DNA of 17,561 nucleotides from CAYMUN01 sp964640775 (GTDB lineage: Bacteria > Patescibacteriota > Saccharimonadia > Saccharimonadales > UBA4665), in NCBI GenBank assembly GCA_964640775.1, contig CAZXIT010000014.1, positions 1 through 17,561 on the forward strand, in the 5' to 3' direction. A program made the position numbers and the translations under genes. Positions within the stretch are counted from its first letter, which is position 1. Every line of letters begins with the position of its first letter. This document shows positions 6,579 through 13,343 of the stretch, one piece after another. The notes below the pieces were generated by a model. It worked only from the letters and a program-made list of their open reading frames with translations. It searched no databases and was not told where the DNA came from.

Positions 6579-7835
6579 TTAGACGTTAATATCCAGTTTT
6601 TTGAACAGTTCGTCCCGTGTCACCTGCTGCGGCTGGTCCGAGCTGCGAGCTTTTAGTTCAAATGTACCCGCGGCCTGGGTCTTGTCACTCACCACCAGGC
6701 GATACGGTATGCCGAGCAAATCAGCATCAGCGAATTTAGCGCCTGGCCGGGTGTCTCGGTCATCATATAGTACCGGAACGCCCGCTACAGTCAAGGCCTC
6801 ATACAGCTCATCGGCGGATTTGACTACCTCCGCGTTATCGCCAAGCCGCGCCAGGTAAACTCGTGCTGGTGCTATGGCTTCCGGCCAGACTAAGCCTTTG
6901 TCATCACTAAATTTCTCGGCGATGACACCCATGACCCTGGTAATGCCGATCCCGTAGGATCCAAGATGCACAAACTTTTTTTCTCCGGCCTCGCTGGTAA
7001 AGCTAAAACTCATCTGCTGGCTTTTGTCAGTGCCAAAATTAAAGATATTGCCAACTTCGCTGCTTTTTACTTCTTCGAGTTCGGCGCGGCTTACACCCAG
7101 CTGCTTCAAGCTTTCGTCGTCGAGAACTTCTTCGTTGATGGCGATATTTTTTCCGCGGTGGACGTAGATAACATCCTCGCCAGCCTCGCAGACGGTTTGG
7201 AATTCATGGCTGAACTTGGTAAAGGCGCCGCCGCTGGCAAATGTCACGTAGGTGTCTTGGCCGAGCCCCAGGCGCTGGTAGACTTTTTTGTAAGCCTCGA
7301 TGACTGAATCATAGTAGGCATCATGCTGGGCGGCATCAACTGACATCGAGTACATATCTTTCATGACAAATTCTCGGCCGCGCATAATGCCGCTTTTGGC
7401 CCGCAGTTCGTTGCGCAATTTAGTCTGAAACTGATAGACACTGATCGGCAGGTCTTTGTAGCTGCTCACGAAGTGCTTCATCATATCGATAATCGCTTCT
7501 TCGTGCGACCAGGCCAGACCAATGTCAGTGTCATCTTTGAGCTTAGTTTTAAACCAGATGTCGACGACCTCGTCATCCCAGCGACCCGTCGTCTCCCAGG
7601 TATCGCGAGGCTGCAAATTGGTCATGATCAGCTCTTGCCCCTGTACAGCATTCATTTCCTCGCGTACGATCTGTTTGATATTTTCGACGACACGCAGGCC
7701 AAGCGGCGTGTAAGCGTAAACGCCGGCCATGACTTTGTAGATGAAGCCGGCTTGAATCAGCAGCTGGGCGTTTTTGGACGTCTCATCGGCTGGTATAGTC
7801 TTGCTGGTTTTGGTAAATAGTTGCGACAGTCTCAT
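6579..7835 (-). CDS. proS: Proline--tRNA ligase without the editing (INS) domain
   Basis: ProRS attaches proline to tRNA-Pro. The class II core is complete: motif 1 region with YTPLGLRVVENIKQIVREEM, motif 2 with KLRNELRAKSGIMRGREF followed by VMKDMYSMSVD, and motif 3 with HLGSYGIGITRVMG. The anticodon-binding domain occupies about 320-418, with DDRDTRPGAKFADADLLGIP. At 418 aa it is about 150 residues shorter than the common bacterial form. The missing part is the INS editing domain between motifs 2 and 3: the two halves are joined by a short linker around residues 230-275. Mitochondrial and some alphaproteobacterial ProRS have the same architecture. Ala-tRNA-Pro proofreading must then be absent or done by a free-standing protein not seen here. 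The start ATG at 7835 is preceded by AGGGGG at a spacing of six. proS heads the minus-strand block, divergent from the Rpf-like gene. Confidence 0.96.
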   Translation of the reverse strand: MRLSQLFTKTSKTIPADETSKNAQLLIQAGFIYKVMAGVYAYTPLGLRVVENIKQIVREEMNAVQGQELIMTNLQPRDTWETTGRWDDEVVDIWFKTKLKDDTDIGLAWSHEEAIIDMMKHFVSSYKDLPISVYQFQTKLRNELRAKSGIMRGREFVMKDMYSMSVDAAQHDAYYDSVIEAYKKVYQRLGLGQDTYVTFASGGAFTKFSHEFQTVCEAGEDVIYVHRGKNIAINEEVLDDESLKQLGVSRAELEEVKSSEVGNIFNFGTDKSQQMSFSFTSEAGEKKFVHLGSYGIGITRVMGVIAEKFSDDKGLVWPEAIAPARVYLARLGDNAEVVKSADELYEALTVAGVPVLYDDRDTRPGAKFADADLLGIPYRLVVSDKTQAAGTFELKARSSDQPQQVTRDELFKKLDINV

Positions 7836-7919
7836 ATTGTTCCCCCTGGTCCACTGACTAGTTTACTATGCTTCGTCTTTTATTTGGAATGAATAGCGGC
7901 AGAACGAAGCTGCTGTGCT

Positions 7920-7948
7920 TTGACATAAGCATTTTGGAGAGCTACAGT
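7920..7948 (+). promoter_or_regulatory. Sigma-70-type promoter for the Rpf-like gene
   Basis: A perfect TTGACA (7920-7925) is followed by a 17-base spacer and TACAGT (7943-7948, 4/6 match). Transcription would start near 7955 and give a leader of over 100 bases before the coding region. Confidence 0.55.
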
Positions 7949-8055
7949 AGATAGTGCTAGTCATTAGTACTTGCTAATTTGATTGCACGAGCGGCTGCAG
8001 ACCGCTTGATGTATGTGATCCGGACAGCAACTACTAACGAATAGTACTCAACGAG

Positions 8056-8063
8056 AGGGGGTG
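8056..8063 (+). promoter_or_regulatory. Strong Shine-Dalgarno sequence without a normal start codon
   Basis: AGGGGGTG can pair over eight bases with the 16S 3' end (one G-U pair). At the expected distance, the only codon in the frame of the downstream gene that could start is ATA at 8066; GTG at 8061 runs into TAG. See the linked gene at 8111. Confidence 0.5.
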
Positions 8064-8110
8064 GTATAGCCAATCACGCTGAGAGAATCGGATCTATTGT
8101 CCCGAGAGCA

Positions 8111-8557
8111 GTGTCAGTCGTCCTGGCATCGCTGGCAGTGCACGCCGCAGAATCACCTTTACCTCAACCCAGAGACTATGCAGACATCGGTGGCACGGCA
8201 GTACTAGCCGCTGCAGCCGGCCCTGCGCCTGCTAATACTATGTCGCCAGACCGTCTCGATGCCGCACAAACAGCAGTAGCAGCTGCTGATCCGGAAGCCG
8301 AATTGCCTGTCATCTTGAGACGCATTGGCGGCTGCGAATCAGTTAATTCACCGACCAAAAAAATCAATTATAAAGCCCAAAATCCCCGCAGCACGGCTTC
8401 TGGCGGTTTCCAGATTCTCGACAGTACTTGGAAAAGGTTCATGGGCTACCTAAAAGCAAAATACGCCCCGCCTGAAGTCCAGAACAAAAAAGCTATGAAG
8501 CTCTACGCCGAGCAAGGAACTGCGCCCTGGATTCAATCAAAATCCTGCTGGGACTAA
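8111..8557 (+). CDS. Secreted Rpf/lysozyme-like muralytic protein (transglycosylase-like domain)
   Basis: The C-terminal domain (about 65-148) resembles resuscitation-promoting-factor/transglycosylase-like proteins: ILRRIGGCESVNS carries the catalytic Glu76 next to Cys75, followed by NPRSTASGGFQILDSTW. The end, GTAPWIQSKSCWD, carries Cys146, the likely disulfide partner of Cys75. Such enzymes cleave glycan strands of peptidoglycan outside the membrane. Residues 15-60 form an Ala/Pro-rich linker. The start is uncertain. GTG at 8111 is the first standard start codon but gives a signal peptide (SVVLASLAVHAAES) without a basic n-region and lacks a good Shine-Dalgarno. Starting at ATA 8066 adds 15 residues with HAERIGSIVPR, makes a complete signal peptide and uses the strong AGGGGGTG. 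An in-frame TAG at 8042 limits further extension. The stop overlaps the convergent CPBP stop by four bases. Confidence 0.8.
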   Translation: MSVVLASLAVHAAESPLPQPRDYADIGGTAVLAAAAGPAPANTMSPDRLDAAQTAVAAADPEAELPVILRRIGGCESVNSPTKKINYKAQNPRSTASGGFQILDSTWKRFMGYLKAKYAPPEVQNKKAMKLYAEQGTAPWIQSKSCWD

Positions 8558-9396
8558 TGGAGATTGAGGTGTACTAACGGCGCGATAAATAGGGCGACAT
8601 AGGCGACGCCGTTCTTGATGCTATGCAGCGTGATAGAAGCCCAGAGACTGCCAGTTTTTTCACGAAGGTAAATTAGTACCAGACTGAGGATAAAGGTGTC
8701 GAGAGCCGCGATGTACAGCGGCCCGCTGTCGCCGCCCTCAGGCAGGTGTGCGGCCGCGAACAAGGCGCTGGTAGACACTACTGCCCAGGCCAGCGGCAAG
8801 GCCTTTTTAAAACTGGTATACAGCAGTCCGCGGACGACGATTTCTTCTATTATTGGCGGCAGGACGACTAAGCTTAGGAATGTCAGTATCAGCGGCAGTG
8901 CGCCGCGCACGTGCTCAAAGCCAATCTGCTGCTGCTGCTCGACATTAAAACTTGGCACCAGCGCGGCGACTACAACCACCGTCGTGAAATAAAAAATGAA
9001 ATACAGCGGCACCCCGGCTAATCCATAGGCAAGATCTCTGAGCCGCGGCCGATGCAGGCCAATACTGCTAAAGCCGCGCTTATAGCGCCGCAAAAATAGG
9101 TAGACAAAGCCGAGGGTAAATCCTTCTGCCAGCACAAAGAAGGCAAACTGGCCGTTGACCGAGTTGGTCAGCCAGTCGCTCGCCTGTATGGCTGACCAGT
9201 GGTGCAGTTTGGGGTATAGCAGAATAGTCAGGCCGCCGAATATTTGCGAGCCATAGTAGATAAGTGCCACGAAAGCCACTCCCCACCAGGGGTTCCAGGG
9301 GACAGCTGGTGCGGCGGCCGGCTTCACATTTAAGGCGCTGGAATCAACGGCAGCAGTTTCGGATCGCTGGCGTAACTTAGAAGAATCTTTTGACAT
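8554..9396 (-). CDS. CPBP-family intramembrane metalloprotease (CAAX protease/bacteriocin-immunity type)
   Basis: The 280-aa protein has several membrane helices (about 38-60, 85-102, 125-146, 167-185, 203-218, 228-243, 255-275). The family motifs are in order: IIEEIVVRGLLY with Glu184, Glu185 and Arg189; AAAHLPE with His217; and LHSIKNG with His258 and Asn262. These side chains form the active site of Rce1-like glutamate intramembrane proteases. In bacteria the family includes immunity and regulatory proteases; no substrate is evident here. The soluble N-terminus (1-33) is Ala/Ser-rich. The ATG at 9396 overlaps the rseP end by 20 bases and has no Shine-Dalgarno, so translation is likely coupled to rseP. 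Two intramembrane proteases in one operon suggest a shared envelope-processing role, which is inference. Confidence 0.9.
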   Translation of the reverse strand: MSKDSSKLRQRSETAAVDSSALNVKPAAAPAVPWNPWWGVAFVALIYYGSQIFGGLTILLYPKLHHWSAIQASDWLTNSVNGQFAFFVLAEGFTLGFVYLFLRRYKRGFSSIGLHRPRLRDLAYGLAGVPLYFIFYFTTVVVVAALVPSFNVEQQQQIGFEHVRGALPLILTFLSLVVLPPIIEEIVVRGLLYTSFKKALPLAWAVVSTSALFAAAHLPEGGDSGPLYIAALDTFILSLVLIYLREKTGSLWASITLHSIKNGVAYVALFIAPLVHLNLH

Positions 9397-10546
9397 CGAC
9401 GATAGTGATCAAAATAATGAGTCCGATCAGCACCAGGAAGCCGCTGGCATTGATAGCTTCTTCGCGTTTGGCAGACAGCGGCCGCTTGATACTGCGGGTA
9501 AACAGAGTCAGCCACAATCGGCCGCCATCGAGCGCCGGGATCGGCAGGATATTCATAATTGCCAGCGCCAGGGAGATGTAAGCGATGATGAAAAGCATGA
9601 ACTGGTAGCCCAGCAGACTTCCCTCTTTGAGCGTCACAAAAATACCGACCGGACCCGATACATCAGCACTGGCTTCAGTCTGGCCATGCTGCCGGGCCTG
9701 GGTGTTGCCCGTAACACCGCCAGCGATCAGGCCGCCAAGACCAGCGAGCGCATGACCCAAGCCCTGAAACGTCAGGCTAGTCAGCTGGGCGCTCAAACCT
9801 ACTGCCACGACAGGCGCCGACCAAGTAGCACGCTGCAGCGTAAAGTCTCGCGGCGCGATACCCAAGTAGCCTTTGGGATTGCCAGCCTTGCGGCTAGCTG
9901 CCACTTCGGCGGCTGAGCGCAAGGTCAGCTGGAGCTCCTGATGGCGGCTCCCCCGTGTAATCAAAAGCTTCACTGGCTTGCCGGCAAAGTCTTTAGTAAT
10001 AGCCGGCAAACTTGCGGCAGTAGTGATGGCTACCGGGCTGTAGCCAGACGACTGGATAGCGTTGAGCTCATCATGAGACTGCAAGCCGGCTTTGCTGGCC
10101 GGCGATTCTGGTTCAACGTAGCCGGCCAGCAGCTTCTGGCTGAGCAGCTTGGTGTCTGATTTCACGCTAAACTGGTTGTCGACCAGCTTTGGCATACCGA
10201 TCAGCGCCACTATCGTAAACAGCACCAGCGCCACAAGCAGATTCATCACCACGCCGGCAGCCATAATCTTGCTTTTCGCGCTGAGCGTGGCCGCCCCAAA
10301 ACTGCCAGGCACGGTGTCACTGTCATGCTCGCCCTTGAGCTTCACAAAACCGCCAAGCGGTATGAGGTTAATTGTAAAAATCCAGCCGCCTTTAGCCGTA
10401 TGCTTGTACAGGCGCGGAGGAAAAAATATTCCGAATTCTTCGACTTCCACCCCATTGCGCCGAGCCATGATAAAGTGCCCGAATTCATGGACGACGACAA
10501 GACTAATAAATAATACAATCCCGACAACCAGTAGAAATATTCCCAT
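9377..10546 (-). CDS. rseP: RseP-family site-2 zinc metalloprotease
   Basis: The 389-aa protein begins with a membrane helix carrying VVHEFGHFIMARR, the HExxH zinc site (His20, Glu21, His24). The conserved GGWIFTINLIPLGGFVKLKGE follows. A second membrane helix lies at about 94-117, and one PDZ domain at about 135-212 contains EPESPASKAGL. The C-terminal helix has MNILPIPALDGGR, supplying the third zinc ligand Asp340, and a last helix lies at about 366-385. Site-2 proteases cut membrane-embedded substrates such as anti-sigma factors or leftover signal peptides; no anti-sigma gene is visible in the window. Upstream lies the divergent L,D-transpeptidase gene; the CPBP gene overlaps its end. A TATACT box nine bases before the ATG suggests a nearly leaderless transcript. 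Confidence 0.94.
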   Translation of the reverse strand: MGIFLLVVGIVLFISLVVVHEFGHFIMARRNGVEVEEFGIFFPPRLYKHTAKGGWIFTINLIPLGGFVKLKGEHDSDTVPGSFGAATLSAKSKIMAAGVVMNLLVALVLFTIVALIGMPKLVDNQFSVKSDTKLLSQKLLAGYVEPESPASKAGLQSHDELNAIQSSGYSPVAITTAASLPAITKDFAGKPVKLLITRGSRHQELQLTLRSAAEVAASRKAGNPKGYLGIAPRDFTLQRATWSAPVVAVGLSAQLTSLTFQGLGHALAGLGGLIAGGVTGNTQARQHGQTEASADVSGPVGIFVTLKEGSLLGYQFMLFIIAYISLALAIMNILPIPALDGGRLWLTLFTRSIKRPLSAKREEAINASGFLVLIGLIILITIVDVKRFF

Positions 10547-10555
10547 TGCTACCTA

Positions 10556-10561
10556 AGTATA
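10556..10561 (-). promoter_or_regulatory. Extended -10 promoter for rseP
   Basis: On the minus strand the sequence reads TTGCTATACTTAGG: TATACT with a TGn extension. The box ends nine bases before the ATG, so the predicted transcription start lies within about two bases of the start codon. No good -35 is seen. Confidence 0.55.
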
Positions 10562-10569
10562 GCAAAAGC

Positions 10570-10597
10570 TTGTCAAAATAATTTTGAGGTGTATAGT
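10570..10597 (+). promoter_or_regulatory. Promoter for the L,D-transpeptidase gene
   Basis: TTGTCA (10570-10575, 5/6) is separated by 16 bases from TATAGT (10592-10597, 5/6). It faces away from the rseP promoter, and the two -10 elements are only about 30 bases apart in the 105-bp divergent gap. The predicted leader is about 48 bases and contains AGAGGT at 10639-10644, seven bases before the GTG start. Confidence 0.6.
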
Positions 10598-10651
10598 TGT
10601 CCATAAGGGCAGTCAAAACCCAAAACGTCTAAACAAACAGAGGTCAGAGAA

Positions 10652-11701
10652 GTGAGTCGGATATTTATGCCAAATATGGCGGTGGGCAGTACCCCCGGCA
10701 GCCAGGGTGCGCCGGGAGCATCGCTGTGGGAGCGTGGTCTCGAGTTCATACATGAGTACAGCTTGGGTGTATTCGCGCTCTTATTCTTGTTTGTCGCCGG
10801 TTCGGGTGTCCAGGTTGCCTCCGTCTATTTATCCTCGCACATCCCCAGTATTCCGCTGGCCGTCTCGAGCATACACATACCCGCAGTGCCTCATCAGGGC
10901 CCCAATATGACCGTCGCCAGCAATCAGCTGGCTGCCAGCCTGCAGCACCTTGCCAGCCAGCCGCTCAGCCTGATAATCGACGGCAAGACGGTGCCCGTTA
11001 GTCCCGAAGCCATCACCAGCTGGCTGCAAGTCGTCAATGACAAAACCAAGTCCGTCAGCTATATCCACGTCAATGCTGCCGCGATTGCGGCAACAATGAC
11101 TGATATGACCAAGCCGTTCCTCAAAGCACCTGTCAACCCGATAACTATCACGCGCGCTGATGGCAGTACCAGCGTCATTGGCAACGGTAAAAATGGCGTT
11201 AGCCTCGGTGATAGCAGCCAGCTCCAAAAACAGCTGGCCCAAAATCTGCTCGGCGCCAAAGGCATGCAGCTCAATATACCGCTGCAAAGCCTGCCCTTTC
11301 AGGCAGTCAGTGCCGCAACAGTCGATAAAATAATAGAGGTAAACATCGTATCCAAAGAGATGTGGGTCTACGACAAAGGCGTGATGACGCGCAGTTTTCT
11401 GATCAGTGCCGGTGCCCCGGCAACCCCCACGCCGATTGGACAATACCAGATCTACCAGAAGCTGGCCGTGCAGGATATGAAGGGCTTCAATGCCAACGGT
11501 ACTAAATATTTCCAGCCGCACGTTCACTGGATTAATTACTTCCTGCCCGGCGGCTATGCCGTGCACGGTGTCTATTGGCACCCGCTGAGCTGGTTTGGAG
11601 CCAACAATAGCTCTCACGGCTGCGTCGGTCTATCCGATAGCGACGCCGAGTGGGTCTACGACTGGGCGCCGATCGGCACGACTGTCATTACCCACACCTG
11701 A
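10652..11701 (+). CDS. L,D-transpeptidase (YkuD domain) with N-terminal membrane anchor
   Basis: The enzyme forms 3-3 cross-links in peptidoglycan, or attaches proteins to it, outside the membrane. A cytosolic N-terminus (1-35) rich in Gly/Ser precedes a single membrane helix at about 37-58. A stalk at about 85-220 (LSLIIDGKTVPVSPEAITSW) resembles the putative peptidoglycan-binding domain found before YkuD domains in Gram-positive bacteria (PG_binding_4 type). The YkuD domain at about 225-347 starts with IIEVNIVSKEMWVYDKG. It contains TPTPIGQYQI, the conserved AVHGVYWH (His305) and the catalytic SSHGCVGLSD with His322 and Cys324. Glycine replaces the Arg or Asn usually found just after the HGC-V core. 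GTG at 10652 was chosen because AGAGGT precedes it by seven bases. The 3' end lies 13 bp from the convergent frr. Confidence 0.95.
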   Translation: MSRIFMPNMAVGSTPGSQGAPGASLWERGLEFIHEYSLGVFALLFLFVAGSGVQVASVYLSSHIPSIPLAVSSIHIPAVPHQGPNMTVASNQLAASLQHLASQPLSLIIDGKTVPVSPEAITSWLQVVNDKTKSVSYIHVNAAAIAATMTDMTKPFLKAPVNPITITRADGSTSVIGNGKNGVSLGDSSQLQKQLAQNLLGAKGMQLNIPLQSLPFQAVSAATVDKIIEVNIVSKEMWVYDKGVMTRSFLISAGAPATPTPIGQYQIYQKLAVQDMKGFNANGTKYFQPHVHWINYFLPGGYAVHGVYWHPLSWFGANNSSHGCVGLSDSDAEWVYDWAPIGTTVITHT

Positions 11702-11714
11702 GATTATTAGATAT

Positions 11715-12278
11715 TTAGAGGGAAAGAATATCGGACTCTTTGGCCCGAGCAGCACTTTCGGCGTCGCCCCTCGATTTGGCCATGGCTTCGTCGATTTGTT
11801 TTTCAAGACGCTTGGCATCGTCCTCACCGATGTCTTTATCCTTTTTGGCAGCGTTAATGAGGTCGAGTGCATCGTGGCGAATGGCTCGCAGCTGAATCAT
11901 GGCTTCTTCCTGCTTCTGCCCAATCTGCTTGGCTAATTCGCGGCGGCGCTCTTCAGTTAAAGCCGGAATTGGCACTCGAATCACCCGGCCATCATCTGAC
12001 GGATTTAGCCCCAGGCTCTGATTGTCTCGGATAGCACTGACAATTGCCGTCATATTTGACGGGTCAAAAGGCGTAATTTGAATCAATTGCGCCTCAGGCG
12101 CAGTAACTGCAGCTAGCTGGATTAAGGGCATCGGCGTACCGTAGGCTTCAACCATCACACCGTCAAGCATGGCGGCACTCGCCCGCCCGGTCCGTAAACT
12201 TTTTAGACTGTCGCGAAAGCGTTCAACTGTTTGCTGAAACTTGCTTTGGGCGTCGCTGACAACTTGATTGGGCTGCAT
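11715..12278 (-). CDS. frr: Ribosome recycling factor
   Basis: RRF works with EF-G to split post-termination ribosomes. The 187-aa length is normal. The long helices show the signatures FRDSLKSLRTGRASAAMLDG near the N-terminus, PFDPSNMTAIVSAIRDNQSLGLNPSDDG in the head domain, and RVPIPALTEERRRELAKQ. The C-terminal helices contain RHDALDLINAAKKDKDIGEDDAKR. It is the last gene of the rpsB-tsf-orf115-frr run, 47 bp after orf115. Its own Shine-Dalgarno is weak (GGAAAG). The gap before it contains a 10-bp perfect palindrome. Its 3' end lies 13 bp from the convergent L,D-transpeptidase gene with no obvious terminator between them. Confidence 0.97.
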   Translation of the reverse strand: MQPNQVVSDAQSKFQQTVERFRDSLKSLRTGRASAAMLDGVMVEAYGTPMPLIQLAAVTAPEAQLIQITPFDPSNMTAIVSAIRDNQSLGLNPSDDGRVIRVPIPALTEERRRELAKQIGQKQEEAMIQLRAIRHDALDLINAAKKDKDIGEDDAKRLEKQIDEAMAKSRGDAESAARAKESDILSL

Positions 12279-12305
12279 AAGACTTTCCGTTTATTTGATA
12301 CTTAA

Positions 12306-12315
12306 AGTGTACACT
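12306..12315. repeat. 10-bp perfect palindrome upstream of frr
   Basis: AGTGTACACT is its own reverse complement and sits in the 47-bp gap between orf115 and frr. It could be a small operator, or chance. On the minus strand it contains TACACT, a weak -10 match. Confidence 0.25.
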
Positions 12316-12325
12316 ACGCGGAGCG

Positions 12326-12673
12326 TTATGCTGATGTAGGCTGATAGTCTGCCGCGGAGGCTGGCTGCGGCTCAACAATGGAGACGACATAGCCCCCGGC
12401 CTGCATAGCTCGCATCGCCGAATTAACCCAGCGTTGCGGGTCTCGTGCCATTGGGTCGAGCGGCTCTGCCATTTTCCCTTCAAAAACTCGGACAGCCATC
12501 TGGGCATAGCGCTCGGCAGTAGTCCGTTTATCCTTGCGGCTAATCATTGGTAAAATTCCTACTGTTGCGCCGCGCTCGGCCAGCTGCAACCGCATATCTT
12601 GGAGGGTATCCGGCCTAAATACCAGCAACAGGGTTTCATTTTCGGCTAAGGCGGTCCGTTCTCCAGATAGCAT
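12326..12673 (-). CDS. Hypothetical protein in the usual pyrH position
   Basis: I do not recognise this 115-aa protein. The N-terminal half alternates hydrophobic strands and an amphipathic helix (TLLLVFRPDTLQDMRLQLAE, then ATVGILPMISRKDK), suggesting a small alpha/beta domain. The middle is helical and rich in Arg and Met (RYAQMAVRVFEG, RWVNSAMRAMQAGGYVV), and the tail is Ala/Pro/Ser-rich. No signal peptide, membrane helix or cysteine is present. It sits between tsf (48 bp away) and frr (47 bp away) on the same strand, so it should be co-expressed with translation genes. In many bacteria this slot holds pyrH (UMP kinase), but this protein is far too short and has no kinase signature. The ATG at 12673 has only a weak AGAG upstream. 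Confidence 0.65.
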   Translation of the reverse strand: MLSGERTALAENETLLLVFRPDTLQDMRLQLAERGATVGILPMISRKDKRTTAERYAQMAVRVFEGKMAEPLDPMARDPQRWVNSAMRAMQAGGYVVSIVEPQPASAADYQPTSA

Positions 12674-12721
12674 ATCTTTTACTCTACAGCGTAAATAATG
12701 GCAGGGCAGTTAATTACTTAA

Positions 12722-13315
12722 CTACAGTTCGCCGAGCGCCAAGCGGCTAAAGCGGCGAACGACGACGTTTTCATTCATCAGGGCAGCATTTTGCTTGACG
12801 TGGTCGGCGACGGTGATGTCAGGGTTTTTGACGAAGGGCTGATCCAGCAGGCAGCGTTCGGCAAAATATTTTTTGAGCTGGCCGTCGACGATTTTTTCAA
12901 TCATATCGGCCGGCTTGCCTTCCGATTTAGTCTTTTCGGTAAATTCAACCTGTATGCGATTACGGTCTTCGGCCGGCACCTCTTCGGCAGACACGTACTG
13001 CGGCGCCGAGGCGGCGATGTGCATGGCGACGTCTTTGACCAGCTCGGCAAACAGGTCGCCGCGGGCGACAAAGTCAGTTTCGCAGTTGACCTCGACCAGG
13101 ACACCAATACGGCCGTCGTGATTATAGGTGCCGATGACACCCGCCCGGGCTTCACGCTCGCCGCGCTTTTCGGCCTTGGTCAGACCTTTTTTGCGCATGG
13201 CGGCCAGGGCTTTGTCAAAATCGCCGCCGGCTTCTTCCAGGGCTTTTTTGGCATCAGTCAGGCCGACACCAGTTAAGTCTTTGAGCCGCTTTACTTCGCT
13301 AATTTCAATTGCCAT
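12722..13315 (-). CDS. tsf: Elongation factor Ts, short form
   Basis: EF-Ts exchanges GDP for GTP on EF-Tu. The N-terminal UBA-like domain (about 1-50) reads ISEVKRLKDLTGVGLTDAKK and DKALAAMRKKG. The core contains NCETDFVARGDLF, where TDFV (80-83) is the loop that inserts into EF-Tu. At 197 aa it is about 80 residues shorter than the E. coli protein and has one core subdomain, like the short forms in Thermus and many CPR bacteria. It ends with VVVRRFSRLALGEL. The ATG at 13315 has AAGGAG upstream. The gene follows rpsB by 28 bp. Confidence 0.96.
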   Translation of the reverse strand: MAIEISEVKRLKDLTGVGLTDAKKALEEAGGDFDKALAAMRKKGLTKAEKRGEREARAGVIGTYNHDGRIGVLVEVNCETDFVARGDLFAELVKDVAMHIAASAPQYVSAEEVPAEDRNRIQVEFTEKTKSEGKPADMIEKIVDGQLKKYFAERCLLDQPFVKNPDITVADHVKQNAALMNENVVVRRFSRLALGEL

Positions 13316-13343
13316 AGATGAATTTCTCCTTATCTTGGGGTAT

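Larger units (their letters stand above)
7836..8110. other. Divergent intergenic region between proS and the Rpf-like gene
   Basis: This is the longest stretch without a confident gene. It holds a + strand promoter (7920-7948), a small possible hairpin (AGCGG at 7990-7994 with CCGCT at 8002-8006), an 11-codon ATG ORF (8009-8044) ending in TAG, and the strong ribosome-binding sequence at 8056-8063. The 11-codon ORF is in the same frame as the downstream gene. The proS end carries the proS Shine-Dalgarno; no convincing proS promoter was found. No tRNA-like fold or repeat was seen. Confidence 0.6.

Noticed and set aside
8009..8044. 11-codon ATG ORF before the Rpf-like gene as a regulatory leader peptide
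   Set aside because: It has no Shine-Dalgarno and no repeated regulatory codons or attenuator pair. It is mentioned only because it is in frame with the gene.
10829..11617. Long open frame (262 codons) on the minus strand inside the L,D-transpeptidase gene
   Set aside because: It lies fully antisense to a gene with an intact YkuD motif, and its translation shows no family motif or membrane pattern. It is a shadow of biased codon use.
11702..11714. Terminator between the L,D-transpeptidase gene and frr
   Set aside because: The 13-bp gap is AT-rich without an inverted repeat, and no stem with a T-tract is formed by the flanking coding ends.
12326..12673. Calling the 115-aa gene pyrH from its position
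   Set aside because: UMP kinase is about 240 residues with Gly-rich nucleotide-binding loops; none are visible here.
12791..13276. 161-codon + strand open frame across tsf
   Set aside because: It is antisense to a well-supported EF-Ts; the Phe/Gly-rich translation mirrors Lys/Glu/Ala codons on the real strand.
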